A DNA stretch of 64,000 nucleotides from Lactifluus volemus. Lineage: Eukaryota; Basidiomycota; Agaricomycetes; Russulales; Russulaceae. The notes under the pieces are model-generated. The model was not told where the DNA came from. It did no database searches and saw only the letters and a program-made list of their open reading frames with translations. Below, in pieces: positions 33,982 through 46,092 of the stretch; position 1 is the first letter of the stretch; each line of letters opens with the position of its first letter. The position numbers and the translations under genes were made by a program. The DNA is taken from the NCBI GenBank assembly GCA_022376515.1, contig WTXI01000013.1:1-64000 (forward strand), given 5' to 3'.

Positions 33982-35813
33982 ATGGTAAATTTCCGAGATC
34001 CCATTGTATTGTTCCAAGATTTTTGTGCGTATCCTTCTGAGGCCTCCCTCTGGATTTGGAACGACCAAGTCAACTCATCTTTCAACAGTGGTCTTAGTGA
34101 AGCTCTGGCATGCTTTCGGAGGCATCTTCTTGTGTGTTGCCTGCCTTTCACTGGATGATCTTTTGGCGTCACTGCTCTACTTTTCAGATGGGAATTCTTC
34201 ACCACTCTCGACTTTGAGTGGAATGTCATCCGAGGGCGTCGCCCCTACCGTTGGACAATATGGGTTCGTGGCGATGGTCATCTTTGGAATGACCTCGTGC
34301 GCCGGAGACTGACGTCTCCCTTGTGTTAGATTTACTCCCTGACCCGAATATCCACCCTCCTCGTCGTAATCCTCAATATGATTGCATTTGATGCCTCGAG
34401 GCCAATCCACTGTCAGGTAAGTGCCATGGCCGCCATGTCTTACATGTGCGTTCCTCCACCCGTGTTGATAACCGATGATACCAAGCTCGTGGTCACCTTT
34501 CAACTTGTGAGCACCCTCTCGGATGTACTTCCGTCTTTTGAGAAACCTAATCAGTTGTCATCGATTTTCTTTCTTTTTTTAATCCTTCTAGATATTAGCC
34601 CACCTGGCGGTAGCCTCCGCGTCGCTATTGATAATGCTGCGCGTGTACGTCGGGCCTCGTCCCTCCCCACTGGGTTCGTATACTGGAAGAATGAGCTGAT
34701 GGTAGTGACAGGATCGCCATCTGGAACAGAAATAGAACTGTTCTGGCGCTTGCAATCAGTGTATGGGGAATAAACGTTGCATTCCTCATCCAAGGTAAGT
34801 CTCTCCTTATTTTACCCATCGGAATGGACCGGGGATCTCATACACATTTCGTTTGGCATCAGGAGTTGTCCTGGAATCTTATCGACGTTCTGACCTTCCG
34901 AGCTTACTAGTATCTATCTCCAGCTCCGTTCTGCATTTGGACCTGAGGCAACCACCTGCGTGGTGCGCAACTCAGACATCGCCGAACTGAATGTCATCGT
35001 CACGTTCGTAACTGACATCATATTGCTTCTTATGATGCTCGCTGGCCTCCTTCACCTACGCCGGCAAGGTGGTGGTTTGCTTGATTTGGGGAACTTCCTG
35101 TGGAAACAAGTCGGTGGTTCCACATATACATTGTCGGAGTACTTTCAATTTGCTGATGTGCTGGAAGGGCATCATTTGGATCTTACTCGCTGTTGCTGCC
35201 GGGGTCCCGCCAGCGGTCAGTCTGACTTGGTACCTCGTCTTTTCGCTCATCACCGTTTTTTTGTTTGTCTCAGGTGTTCCTTATTTTGAACTTGAATGGT
35301 AAATTCCTTTCTCCCCGTTTCACCGGTGGTAAAAGTTGTCCGAGCTCAATTCTTCCCAAAATTTCAGAGGCGCTCAACTTGGTACGTTCTCTCGGTACGA
35401 GTGGAGGAGAAAGTCCCCGGGTTCTCATTCGTCCGGCTTCCTTGGGCAACGCAGATGTTTCAGATCCCTGGGCTAATTATATTGACAATTTCCGCAACGC
35501 GAATCTATCGCTCTCTGATACAATTTTCCTCTGACAAGTACGACCTCGGGACTTTACTTTTTTTCTCTACTCACGTGACTGATGTCATGGAAGTATCGAC
35601 AGCGTTCAAAGTAATGGTCACTCGTTCGTGAAGCCTGAGGTCCGAGTCAAAGTGGAGCCTGTCCACTATAATCTGATGACACAGACAAGCCATTTTAGGT
35701 CGCACGCTGGCACGGAGGGCCAGTTGGGTATTAAGGCACGTGGACAGGGACTCGAAGATGGCCTAGCGGGCGGCATGGAGAGAAAACCTTCCGTCTTGGA
35801 CTCACCTGTTTGA
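33982..35813 (+). CDS. 7TM receptor-like membrane protein, type B, unit 1 (splice donor lost)
   Basis: 'MVNFRDPIVLFQDF', type B. All large exons are open and in phase, with signature 'WEFFTTLDFEWNVIRGRRPY', cysteines in 'RPIHCQ' and 'ATTCVVRN', and a tail ending 'SVLDSPV'. However the 11-base exon after TM4 (near 34861-34870) has lost ten bases, GGGTGAATGA, including its last two bases and the GT donor kept in units 2 and 3 (GTCCGG|GTGAAT). Skipping the exon shifts the frame, so a normal protein is unlikely unless another donor is used. Otherwise undamaged, so the loss looks recent. Confidence 0.7.
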
Positions 35814-36529
35814 AAGACATGATTATACGTGCTCTACTCGCTGCATAGAATTTTTTGTGCACAGCTGTTATTTCATGATGCACGACTTTGAGTCAGAGAC
35901 AAGGACAGTATGTAGGACAAATGATTGTATGATTTATGGTTTACTTAGGACATATGCCAGTGAGGTGTAGTGATTACAGCCCACGAACTGAAGAATATGC
36001 GGACTTTGACCCTTCACCTGGCCGCCTCCGTGAGATAGTGAAATTAAAAAAGCTCCGGATTCAGGGACCTTCACACCCAAGGTCAAGGCCATTCTATGAT
36101 AAATTCGAAGGGACCATCGAAATCCGTTTGAGCGGTGTTACTTAGACAACGGCCATGGCCGAGGACCCCGCAGTCGAACGTGTGAACCACGACAGCAGCA
36201 TCACCTGTGCGAGAACAAGAATATCATGAAACCATCAATTTTCCGTCCATAACGGAGAGGATAGGGCATCAGGAAACCTGCAGGAAACGTTTTTGCACTT
36301 GCACGAGCTCGTACAAGCTCGTACGAGCTCTCACCAGCAAGAAAGTTCATAGTCTACACCTGCGGTGAACATGTCGCATGCACGTGGGGTGGGCTCGGTG
36401 TTGAACGGCTGATGTCGAAGAGATGGGTAAGTCAAGTTCGATGGCTGGATCCGTGAGGTGTCAGCACAAAAGACGCTGAAGTCCAATGCCACATGTGAGG
36501 AGGGGGAAGAGGCAAAGACATACTGAGAA

Positions 36530-37490
36530 TGGAAATGGTGTGCTGTTGGCGATTGTGGCGGCGCTATACACAAAGAGAAGAGGGACAAGGGACTTTGGTA
36601 GCCTCGATAGTGGCGAGGGCGAGGGTGAGGGTGTTGACGATGGTGATGAGGTTTGATTCATCAACCGAGAGGTTGACGCGCCTGAATTCCTCCTGGACTT
36701 GGATGATGAAGATGTGGCTGCTGCGACAGCATGGACATGCGAGAGGCGATGTGAAGGTGACTCACACACGAACATGTCGTTGATGACCGTGGTCAGCGCA
36801 AGCCGAAGGGGGACACCATTCGGGAGTACATGCTTCCCTACAGAGGACGGTCCAACGGGAGGGCGCTGCTGCGGTGAGGTCTGTCGTGGCAGATTCTGCA
36901 TTAGCGAGATGCGAGGTGGACGATTGGTAGGAGAGGTACTACAGGCGTGATTGGTTCATCCCCCGGAAACGGACAGTCTCGTGGCGGTTGCTCGAGCATG
37001 CCGACGACGACTTTTTCAAGTTCTTCTGCACGTTGTGTAAGCCTCCGCGCGAACGGTGAGTCCTGTCGGGCGATCCGTGATTCCTCTTCATCACGAGGAT
37101 GATCGGAACCTGCTGAACGAACGCGGAGTGCCCGTCCATCCACGTTGTTGCATGGGCCGTTCGCGGTGGATGAAGTTCGGTGCACCTAGTTCGCCGGTAC
37201 GGTCTCTCATGGCGAGTTCTGCACGAGTCTGAGCGAAGTGGGTACGAGCATGCGCCCAGAGGAGGTGGTCGATGATGAGGGTCAGCGGGGACTTTTCTCG
37301 AGGAGGGATGGAATGGAGATGATGTGCGTGTTTGTGGGCGGGCGGGCGGGCGGGCGGGCGGGCGGGCGAAAGGTAAGCTTGATTGTGTGGTGCGTTCATG
37401 GAGCAGGATAAAATGACTGTGCTTGTCCAACTGACCCCGAAGCATAGTTGACGCCGCAAATGGGGGTCGAGAGAATCTGACGGTAGTCAT
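36530..37490 (-). CDS. Hypothetical spliced gene, unit 1
   Basis: On the minus strand several frames join across plausible introns: start 'MTTVRFSRPPFAASTM' at 37490, then 'LTLIIDHLLWAHARTHFAQ' and 'AMRDRTGELGAPNFIHRE', then 'RRLTQRAEELEKVVVGML', 'LPRQTSPQQRPPVGP', 'LRLALTTVINDMF' and 'EEFRRVNLSVDESNLI'. The residue pattern looks protein-like (helical, charged, Pro-rich linker) and is repeated at 46825-47784. I do not recognise it. It may be a partial copy of a gene elsewhere, since the 3' end is unclear. Unit 3 lacks it. Confidence 0.4.
37336..37368. repeat. (GGGC)8 microsatellite
   Basis: Eight uninterrupted GGGC repeats inside the hypothetical minus-strand gene. The unit 2 copy at about 47653-47662 has only two. 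Confidence 0.9.
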
Positions 37491-37559
37491 GCGTTACTAG
37501 CGATGTCGATGTTGTCAGAGCAAGATATCGAAGATGACGCTTGTTGAAGCCATATAGAG

Positions 37560-38208
37560 ACTCTACTCGTGAGGATAAATGATGATGGAATGAGAGGTAG
37601 AAAGGAGAAAAAAAATAAGACGTGGAAAAGAAATTGAAGTACAGTACAAAAAAACGGGTATTCTCGGGAAATGAGAGGGGCGTCTGTCCAGCTGATGGTC
37701 TACAATGGGGAAATTAGTGATTCTCAAGTCGTTTAGCTGGCGAGCACGTTGACCTCTTTATCGACATTTCTTTTGTTTTTTTTTGGTTTCTTCCCTTTTT
37801 TTTTTCAAAGACAATAACCAACAAACTCAATCGTTTGTGCAACATTCCCGTACACACGTGACTAAACACTTCCGAGTTCAAGGAGCAGCGAGCCAACTTG
37901 GGACCTAGATCAGGATGGACCTGAATCTGATCATGATAAACATAAGTACCCCATCTGTCAAATGTGTCTTCAAGTGTGAACAAACTTAAATGTGAAGTAG
38001 TGCTGCTTCTTTCATAATTACAAATATTTCTATGACTTTGTGACTTTCACAACTTTTCATGACTTTTGTAGCTTCTAAACTTGTTTTACTTATATGTCAC
38101 TTTAACTCCTACTCCACTAATATAAGCCAATGTCAACTTATTCACTTTTCAGCTTTTTGACTTTGGCAAGTGAAAAAGTTGCGAAGTTTTTGTACAGTTT
38201 ACTGATGC
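37560..38208. repeat. AT-rich unit junction with TGACTTT repeats
   Basis: Has T9-T10 runs near 37770-37806 and several irregular TGACTTT/GTGACTTT words at 38030-38070. The same 0.6 kb recurs at about 47855-48503. It is absent upstream of unit 1, so it belongs to the end of a unit. Confidence 0.7.
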
Positions 38209-39028
38209 TTCTGAAATTGCTACCCAACAAAACAAATAAAAACTCAATCACGCACCCAGTGCATGTGCGAAGCCACTCGGATGCGAATGTCGTGAGACTG
38301 CCGATACCGACAGAGTTTGATACATTTGATGTTCCGCCACCCAGCAGCAGCTAGTGAAAAACATGGGAACCGGAAACTTCCGAGTCGTCGGAAGCGTATA
38401 TCCGACTTCCCGCTGAAGACACCTCTAAACGACAGGGGAGAACGGGAACAACGGAAAGGATCTACGATGTGTGGTATTCATCTAGAACGTGATTTCCGGG
38501 TTTCTGACGTTTTTTGCAGTGGTGACACAGCTCGTCTTCTCTCTTTACGGCCAGACGGAGGCACAAACGGCTTTTAATCCCGAAATTAAGCCTGAACACA
38601 GTCAGGCAGAATCGATCGCTTCTCATAGTTGGTAAAAGTTCCCGGTCAAATGTTGGTACCGTGGTACAATACTAGTGCTGTATGGTGCATTGGTGATCAT
38701 TCAATTGGTTGCTGATCGTCGACTTCCACTCCATTATTCAAGCGCTCAGCGCTCAGGATTGATCCCTGCTTCGTATTGCGGGTCCCAATAAAACTGGAGT
38801 TCGTTCGGAAGCGCAGGGTGACATGGCGATGGAAGTGTGAGTTTCATCGTAGCTTCTTCAGGAAAAAACGACATGAATACGAGTTGCAGTGGTTTATACG
38901 GATCAGCTAGCTATACTAGTATATCTGTGTAGCGTTGTTATTAAAAGGCGTTCCACTGTTCAATGCGCTGTTGCCAGTGTTGAGTCACTAAAACGCCCTC
39001 TCTCTCCACCTCAAGCTCGTTTTTCAGG

Positions 39029-40928
39029 ATGGTGAATTTCCAAGATCCCCGTGTAGTATTGTATGAGGCCGGTGCGTATGCTTCTGAGGCCTCGCTCTGG
39101 GTTCGGAGGCCCAAAATCTGAGTGAACCTGTGTTTCAACAGTGGTGTTAGTGAAGCTCTGGCACACATTTTATGGCATCTTCCTGTGCGTGTCCTGCATG
39201 TCACTGATGTTCCTATGACGTCGACAATTCGCTAATTCGTGTTTTTTTTTTTCAGTTGGGAATTCGTCACTACTCTGGACTTTGAGTGGAGTGTTATCCG
39301 AGGGCATCGCCCCTACCGTTGGACAATATGGGTCAGTGGTGATGATATTTCCTCAGACACCTAGGACTTATTTTCCTCTTTGTTAGATTTACTCCCTTAC
39401 GAGGCTGACTGCTTTCATGGCTGTAATCTTCAATATCATCGGGTTTGCATTCTCGAGGCCAATTAATTGCAAGGTATGTGTATTGTCATGCGTCTGCCAG
39501 TGTACCTCAGAGACAATCCCGACTATTCTAAGGTCTTGGTCATTCTTTCATTCGTGAGCAAATTCCCGCATGCACTTCGGTTTCGAAGGGAAAGCTAATC
39601 GGTTTCCACCTTGTTCGTTTTTTTCTTCAAGTTGTTCTCCTCCTTTGCGATAATCCTCGCATCGTTGTTGATAATGATTCGCGTGTACGTGAGTTCTGTA
39701 CTCCTGTACTGGGATTTGTCTTTTGGAAGGAAAGCTGATGGTAGCGCCAGCATTGCCATTTGGAACCGAGACAAGTTTATTATGGCGCTTGCAGCCAGCA
39801 TATGGGGATCAAACTTTGGATTCCTCATTCATGGTATGTTTTCCCCGCTGTAGGTCGATCAGGGATAAACATGTGATTTTGCATCAGCAGTCGTGCAGGT
39901 AAATTGATGAAATTGAACTACTTTGGTGACCCTGGGACTTATCCATTCCCAGCTCCAGTTTGCTTGGGTTCCTGAGGAACACGCTGGCTCCTGTACCGTG
40001 GTTAACCCAGATGTCACCAAACTTATTGCCATCGTCTCGTTCGTTACCGAAATAATATTGCTCCTTATGATGCTCGCCGGCCTGCTTCGCTTACGCATGC
40101 AAGGTGGCGGCATGCTCAATCTGGGGAGCTTCCTATGGAAACAGGTAAGGGGGCATTTCCATAGCCTTATTACTTTCGATTCGCTGATGTGTCTTCTGCT
40201 GGGAAGGGCATCATTTGGATCTCACTTTCCATAATGTCTGGGGTACCGCCAGTGGTCAGTATGACTACTACTAGTATTTCCTCTGTGCCTCACCTGTTCG
40301 GCCATCATTTTGTGCCCCAGGTATTCCAGATCTTGAACTTGAATGGTAAATTTCCGTTCTCTGCAGTACACCATCAATGTTGACCGAGGTCTACTGTTCT
40401 CGAAATTCCAGAGCCATTAAACTTTGTACGTCACGGTTCTTTCTTTGCTGCGATTGGAGAAACCCTACAAGTTTCTTACGTGTTCTGCGATACAGATGTT
40501 TGAGGCCCCCGCGTTTTTAGCTGTGACAATCGCCGCAACGCGAATCCATCGTTCTCTCACACACTTTTCCTCCAACACGTACGACCTCTTAAGAGACTTA
40601 AATTTCGTCTCCCTACTCATGCGACTGATGTATCCACAGTATCCTCAGCTCAGCCCTTCCAAATTTTGGTCTCTCTTTTGCGAAAGTCCAAGGGATTTCC
40701 GACCCCAGTTGGATTGCCCCGTCCACCCCTATACATGTGACCGTACACACAATACGCGAGCATAGTCAATTGTCACAGGAAACCCATTTGAGCTCACAAG
40801 TCAACATGGATGCCGAGCAGCAGCGCGTTAAGGTAAATGACTCGGAACTGCGGACTGAGGAGGACATAAATGGCAACTTGAATGACAGAGTGGAGAAAGT
40901 GATTTCCGACGTTGAATCACCTGTTTGA
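39029..40928 (+). CDS. 7TM receptor-like membrane protein, type A, unit 2
   Basis: Intact type A gene; all 14 exons in phase. Differs from unit 1 in scattered residues: 21-base exon VLVILSF, 11-base exon CAGTCGTGCAG, 'VPEEHAGSCTVV' in the TM4-TM5 loop, 'EAPAFLAVTIAATRIHRSL' in TM7. The tail carries an extra 'HLSS' and ends 'VESPV'. The promoter copy has an interrupted TATA (ACTAGTATATCTG). Confidence 0.85.
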
Positions 40929-41639
40929 TAACAACTAGACCATCTTGTGTCTTTATACCCAAAAGCGGACTGCAGCAGTGCTGTATTCACATTACAATAA
41001 TCGTAAGGACTCTCGTCACTGTTAATGAAGTTAGCGACGGAGACGAATTTTACACAGACTCGGAACGTAGCGGATACGAATAATACAAGTCAAAGGGGTA
41101 GAAATAGCCTGAGGAGATATCAGAGGTCAAAGTCAAATAAAAAGATCAAAAGCAAAACAAAGAGCCTGAACGCGTCGCAAGGAGTTGCACGCAATCCGAG
41201 AGCAGTAGGACAGGTGTATCCAAAGACATGAGGCGTGTAGTACACAAAAAGAGCAAAAGAGATGCAAGTATTGAACGAGGCCGCAGAGAACAGCGAAAGA
41301 AGGGACGGAGTCAATGTCGCCGGAGTTCGGGCCGGGAAAGACAAAACAGCACTGGTGCATTGTTCCGTGTGACCGCAAGCTCGGATTTCTCGAAGTCGAG
41401 AATGGAGGGAAGTTAAATGTCGACTCGATTATATAAATCTAGGTGCGAACAGAGTGGATAGCAGTTAGGGGAGTGCTTCGTCAAGAGAAGTTGTAAGAGA
41501 GCTTATTAATAAAGCACTTTGAAGATTGTGGAGCGGAGGGTCAGGAACTCGGAGCAAACCCGTCTCTCTGAAAGCTCGAAGGAACAAGTGAAGGGGCACG
41601 ATGCAAAGAGCCCAAATTTGAAGCTTGATGCCCTTGGAG
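40929..41639. other. Intergenic region after the unit 2 type A gene
   Basis: No gene. Holds the reference orientation (41348-41475) of the segment that is inverted in unit 1, including a TTATATAAATCTAGG TATA-like element. Confidence 0.5.
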
Positions 41640-42357
41640 AACGTCGCCTCTGTCAGCGAAGATGTCCAAGTTACCCAGTCTACTGCGGTGACAGTCTCCC
41701 CGATCGATGCCGATGGTCACGTTCGTACCGACATCATCTTGCTTCTTATGACCTGGGGAAGTTCCTATGGAAACAGGTAGGTGGTTTCAAATTTCCGATG
41801 TCGTAGTACTTTCAAATTGCTGATGTTCTTTTCATTTGGAAGCGCATGATCCGGATTCATTGCCAAGGTACCTCTCCTTCTCGCTCATCGCCGTTTTTTG
41901 TTTATCGCAGGTGTTCCTTAATTTGAACCTGAATGGTAAATTTACTTTCTTTCCATTTCACCGATGGTCTGAATTATTTGAGCTCAACCGATATTCCAGA
42001 GGCGCTCAATGTGGTACTTCTTTCGCCACGAGTAGAGGAGAAAAGTCGTGGGGTTCTCACCCGTCGGCTTCCTTGGGCAACGCAGATGTTTCAGATCCCT
42101 TCGCTGATTACATTGACAATCACCGAAACTCAAATCTATTGCTCAACACCCCCGAGCAGACCCAATCGTCACAGTTGAGGTCGCAAGTCCGACTCAGAAT
42201 GAGCACCAGTGAGCAGCTATCGCCACTACCAGTCTCCGTCAAAGTACACGAACTGGAACCCGAGGAGGACGTAAATCTCGGCATTCTTTTCATTCTTATT
42301 TTATTTTCTTTAGAATCTCGGCGTGGAGACACTTACGTTGTCGACACACCTGTTTGA
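41640..42357 (+). pseudogene. Truncated 7TM copy, unit 2
   Basis: As in unit 1, but exon 11 is fused directly to the tail: 'TLTITETQIYC' runs into 'NTPEQTQSSQLRSQVRLR' after a deletion that removed the end of TM7. Ends 'VVDTPV'. Shared with unit 3, so the deletion came before the last duplication. Confidence 0.8.
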
Positions 42358-44307
42358 TATGATTACTGGACTAACCATTGTCTCCATCGCTAACTTCACT
42401 CACAGTGACGAGAGTCGTCACAATCATTGTAATGTAAATTCAACGCCGTTGCAGCCTGCTTTGAGGTATGCCGCGTGTTGTTCAGAACCCACAAATCCGA
42501 TCACACATCTTAACGAATCAACCCACGGAAATATATATTTTTCCTCATCAAGACTTTCCGTGGGGTGGGCAGCAGCGATGGGTCCCGACCATCAAAGGCA
42601 AGACGACCGGTTCTAAACCTCGGGACCATTACACTTTGGGCTTTCTTATGCCTCTTGCGTCCTCGAGGGGTACGAGTGCCAGTCCCCCAGCGACTCGTCA
42701 GAACTCCCCGGCCATCTAGACCCACCGCTACCACCCGGCACACACTCGCTTCGACATCAACTCCCCTTGCACCTTCGATCTTCACCCCCGGTGGCATTCG
42801 CACAAAAGCAGTAACAAACTGACAGCTGAGCGGGCCACAAATGCACGAGGAGGAAGACCGAAGGCAAAGGATGAGATGAGGAGGATGAGGGATACAACGT
42901 CGAACACGCAGCCTTTTATATACCTCAATTGAAGCGGAGATGGATCACAGTTTTGGCTAACAGTTTCGAGTCGTTCTTTGGATTCAACCGAGTGGAATTC
43001 GTTCAATAGCCACGGAACACGAGTACAGTGAAATCGTGCTCCGCTCACTCGCTTGGAAGACGAGTCGATCTCTATTGCATGCCTAATGTTCTCCCACTTT
43101 ACTCCTGCTTCTCCAAGGAAAGGTGCCTGTCAATCAGGATGAAGGGCACGCACCGAATCTCTGACAGACGTGAGTGAATTGCGCATTCAAGCTTCATGTT
43201 CCAGTTACATTCCAAATCCTCCCACCCTTGGGGAATCTGAACATGGGGTTGATCTCCCGGCTGATCGACAGATTTGGAATGTATGTTCTCCTTTCTTGGG
43301 GAGTAAACCACGAGGTTCAGTATCCTAAAAATCAGCGGAGAAAGTCATCAGAACGGACCCAGTGGACTTCGCGTCCACATCCGATGCGTTGCTGCCTCAG
43401 GCCACTTTGACACTCAAGCTTATAGTTACTTGCTTGGAATGTATATTTAGCCTGAGGCTTCTATATGGAGCATAGAAGATCCGACGGGCCATGCTAGTCA
43501 AGTACTTATTTGTACTTCGTCGTTTGCCTAGGGGGTACGTACAGTCGGTTTGCTTCTCCTTGTGCTGGACCGAAACCCAACTCATACAAGTTCGAATGCT
43601 TGATCAAGATTTGCTCATGCCCGAGGGCACGGTAAGGTAGCAAATTCCAGTTGTCGGAGGGACATCCCAGTAACTAGGATGCAACTGTACGTACTAGCAG
43701 ATCGGCGCTCGCCGAACCGTCACGCACGTGACATCTTGGCCGCTGTCTCTCACTTTCTTGGTGACAAATCCTCTTGGTACCTTGACAATCGAGAACTTGG
43801 GCACCTCGCGTTAATCCCTGCTTGGCGCTCGAAACCACCCAAATCATGCAAATTCAAAATTTCCCCCATCACGTATTCTCCTTCTCACGCTTCACAGCAT
43901 ATGCGGCCCAGCCATAGTGCTTGACTTCCGAAATTAAGCAAAATGAATTACTTTTAGCTTTTCCTAGTGTGGAAAAAGATCCGGGTCAAGCGTTGTGTAC
44001 AAGATAATCATTGATGGGATGTTGATCGTTGACCCATTGACCCGTTGATTTCCCCTGCTTAAGTTGGAGCCCAGTCTCGGTCGACCGATATCCCCGCTTC
44101 TTATCGGGAGTCGCTGGCTTTGGAGGCGCAGGACCACATGGAAATGTAAGTGTGAATTTCATAACTTCTGATAGAAAAATAACATGTGGCCTATGTACAG
44201 CGAACTATATACCTGTGTAGCACTGGCACCGTCAAGCATTCCACTGTTCGCTGTTGTTAAATCAGAGGCAAACGCCCTCCACCTCCACCTCAAGCTTGCT
44301 TGCTAGG
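42358..44307. other. Intergenic region between truncated copy and type B gene, unit 2
   Basis: Counterpart of 32010-33981. The plus frame at 42565-42822 (85 codons) and the overlapping minus frame at 42510-42803 are both open here and in unit 3, but broken in unit 1; neither is convincing. Type B promoter at the right end. Confidence 0.45.
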
Positions 44308-46092
44308 ATGGTAAATTTTCGAGATCCCATTGTATTGTTCCAAGATTTTTGTGCGTACCCTTCTGAGGCCTCCCTCTGGATTTGGAACGACCAAGTGAAC
44401 TCATTTTTCAACAGTGGTCTTAGTGAAGCTCTGGCATGCTTTCGGAGGCGTCTTCTTGTGTGTTGCATGCCTTTCACTGGATGATCTTTTGATGTCACTG
44501 CTCTACTTTTCAGATGGGAATTCTTCACCACTCTGGAATTTGAGTGGAATGTCATCCGAGGGCGTCGCCCCTACCGTTGGACAATATGGGTTCGTGGCGA
44601 TGGACATCTTTGGAATGACCTAGTGCGCCGGAGACTGACGTTTCCCTTGTGTTAGATTTACTCCCTGACCCGAATATCCACCCTCTTCGTCGTAATCCTC
44701 AATATGATTGCATTTGATGCCTCGAGCCCAATCCACTGTCAGGTAAGTGCCATGGCCGCGATGTCTTACATGTGCGTTCCTCCATCCGTATTGATAACCG
44801 ATGATACCAAGCTCGTGGTCACCTTTCAACTTGTGAGCACCCTCTCGGATGTACTTCCGTCTTTTGAGAAACCTAATCAGTTGTCATCAATTTTCTTTCT
44901 TTTTTAATCCTTCTAGATATTAGCCCACCTGGCGGTAGCCTCCGCTTCGCTATTGATAATGCTGCGCGTGTACGTCGGGCCTCGTCCCTCCCCACTGGGT
45001 TCGTATACTGGAAGAATGAGCTGATGGTAGTGACAGGATCGCCATCTGGAACAGAAATAAAACTGTTCTGGCGTTTTCAATCAGTGTATGGGGAATAAAC
45101 GTTGCATTCCTAATCCAAGGTAAGTCACTCCTTGTTTTACCCATCGGAAGTGGACCGGGTATCTCATACACATTTCGTTTGGCATCAGGAGTTGTCCGGG
45201 TGAATGATGGAATTTCATCGACGTTCTGACCTTCCGAGCTTACTGGTATCTATCTCCAGCTCCGTTCTGCATTTGGACCTGAGGCAACCACCTGCGTGGT
45301 GCGCAACTCAGACATCGCCGAACTGAATGTCATCGTCACGTTCGTAACCGACATCATATTGCTTCTTATGATGCTCGCTGGCCTCCTTCACCTACGCCGG
45401 CAAGGTGGTGGTTTGCTTGATTTGGGGAACTTCCTGTGGAAACAGGTCGGTGGTTCCACATTTACATTGTCGGAGTAGTTTCCATTTGCTGATGTGCTGG
45501 AAGGGCATCATCTGGATCTCACTCGCTGTTGCTGCCGGGGTCCCGCCAGCGGTCAGTCTGACTACTAGTTCCCTGGTACCTCTCCTTTTCGCTCATCGCC
45601 GTTTTTTTGTTTATCTTAGGTGTTCCTTATTTTGAACTTGAATGGTAAATTCCTTTCTCCCCGTTTCACCGGTGGTAAGAGTTGTCCGAGCTCAATTCTT
45701 CCCAAAATTTCAGAGGCGCTCAACTTGGTACGTTCTCTCGCTACGAGTGGAGGAGAAACGTCCCCGGGTTCTCATTCGTCCGGCTTCCTTGGGCAACGCA
45801 GATGTTTCAGATCCCTGCGCTAATTATATTGACAATTTCCGCAACGCGAATCTATCGCTCTCTGATACACTTTTCCTCTGACAAGTACGACCCCGGGACT
45901 TTTGCCTTTTTTTTTCTCTACTCACGTGACTGATGTCATGGAAGTACCGACAGCTTTCAAAGTGGTCACTCGTTCGTGAAGCCTGAGGTCCGAGTCAAAG
46001 TGGAGCCTGTGCATAATCTGATGACACCGATAAGCCATTTTAGGTCGCACGCTGGCACGGAGGGCCATTTGGGTGTTAAGGCACGCGGATAG
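44308..46092 (+). CDS. 7TM receptor-like membrane protein, type B, unit 2 (short tail)
   Basis: Type B gene with intact splice sites, including the 11-base exon GAGTTGTCCGG followed by GTGAAT. All TM segments are complete. A C-to-T change turns the CAG of 'ARGQG' into TAG at 46090-46092, removing the last 26 or so residues, including the -SPV end seen in units 1 and 3. The membrane part should be unaffected. Confidence 0.8.

Larger units (their letters stand above)
27611..38208. repeat. Second-array tandem unit 1 (10.6 kb)
   Basis: First of three head-to-tail units that all begin TTCTGAAATTGCTACC. Order: fragment X, type A gene, truncated copy, type B gene, minus-strand hypothetical gene, AT-rich end. 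It is more diverged from units 2 and 3 than they are from each other. Confidence 0.9.
35814..39028. other. Downstream part of unit 1 and upstream part of unit 2
   Basis: Includes a 3' region conserved in all units (35820-36250), an ACGAGCTCGT-rich palindromic patch at 36301-36330, the minus-strand hypothetical gene, an AT-rich unit end at 37560-38208, and fragment X of unit 2. No other gene supported. Confidence 0.5.
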
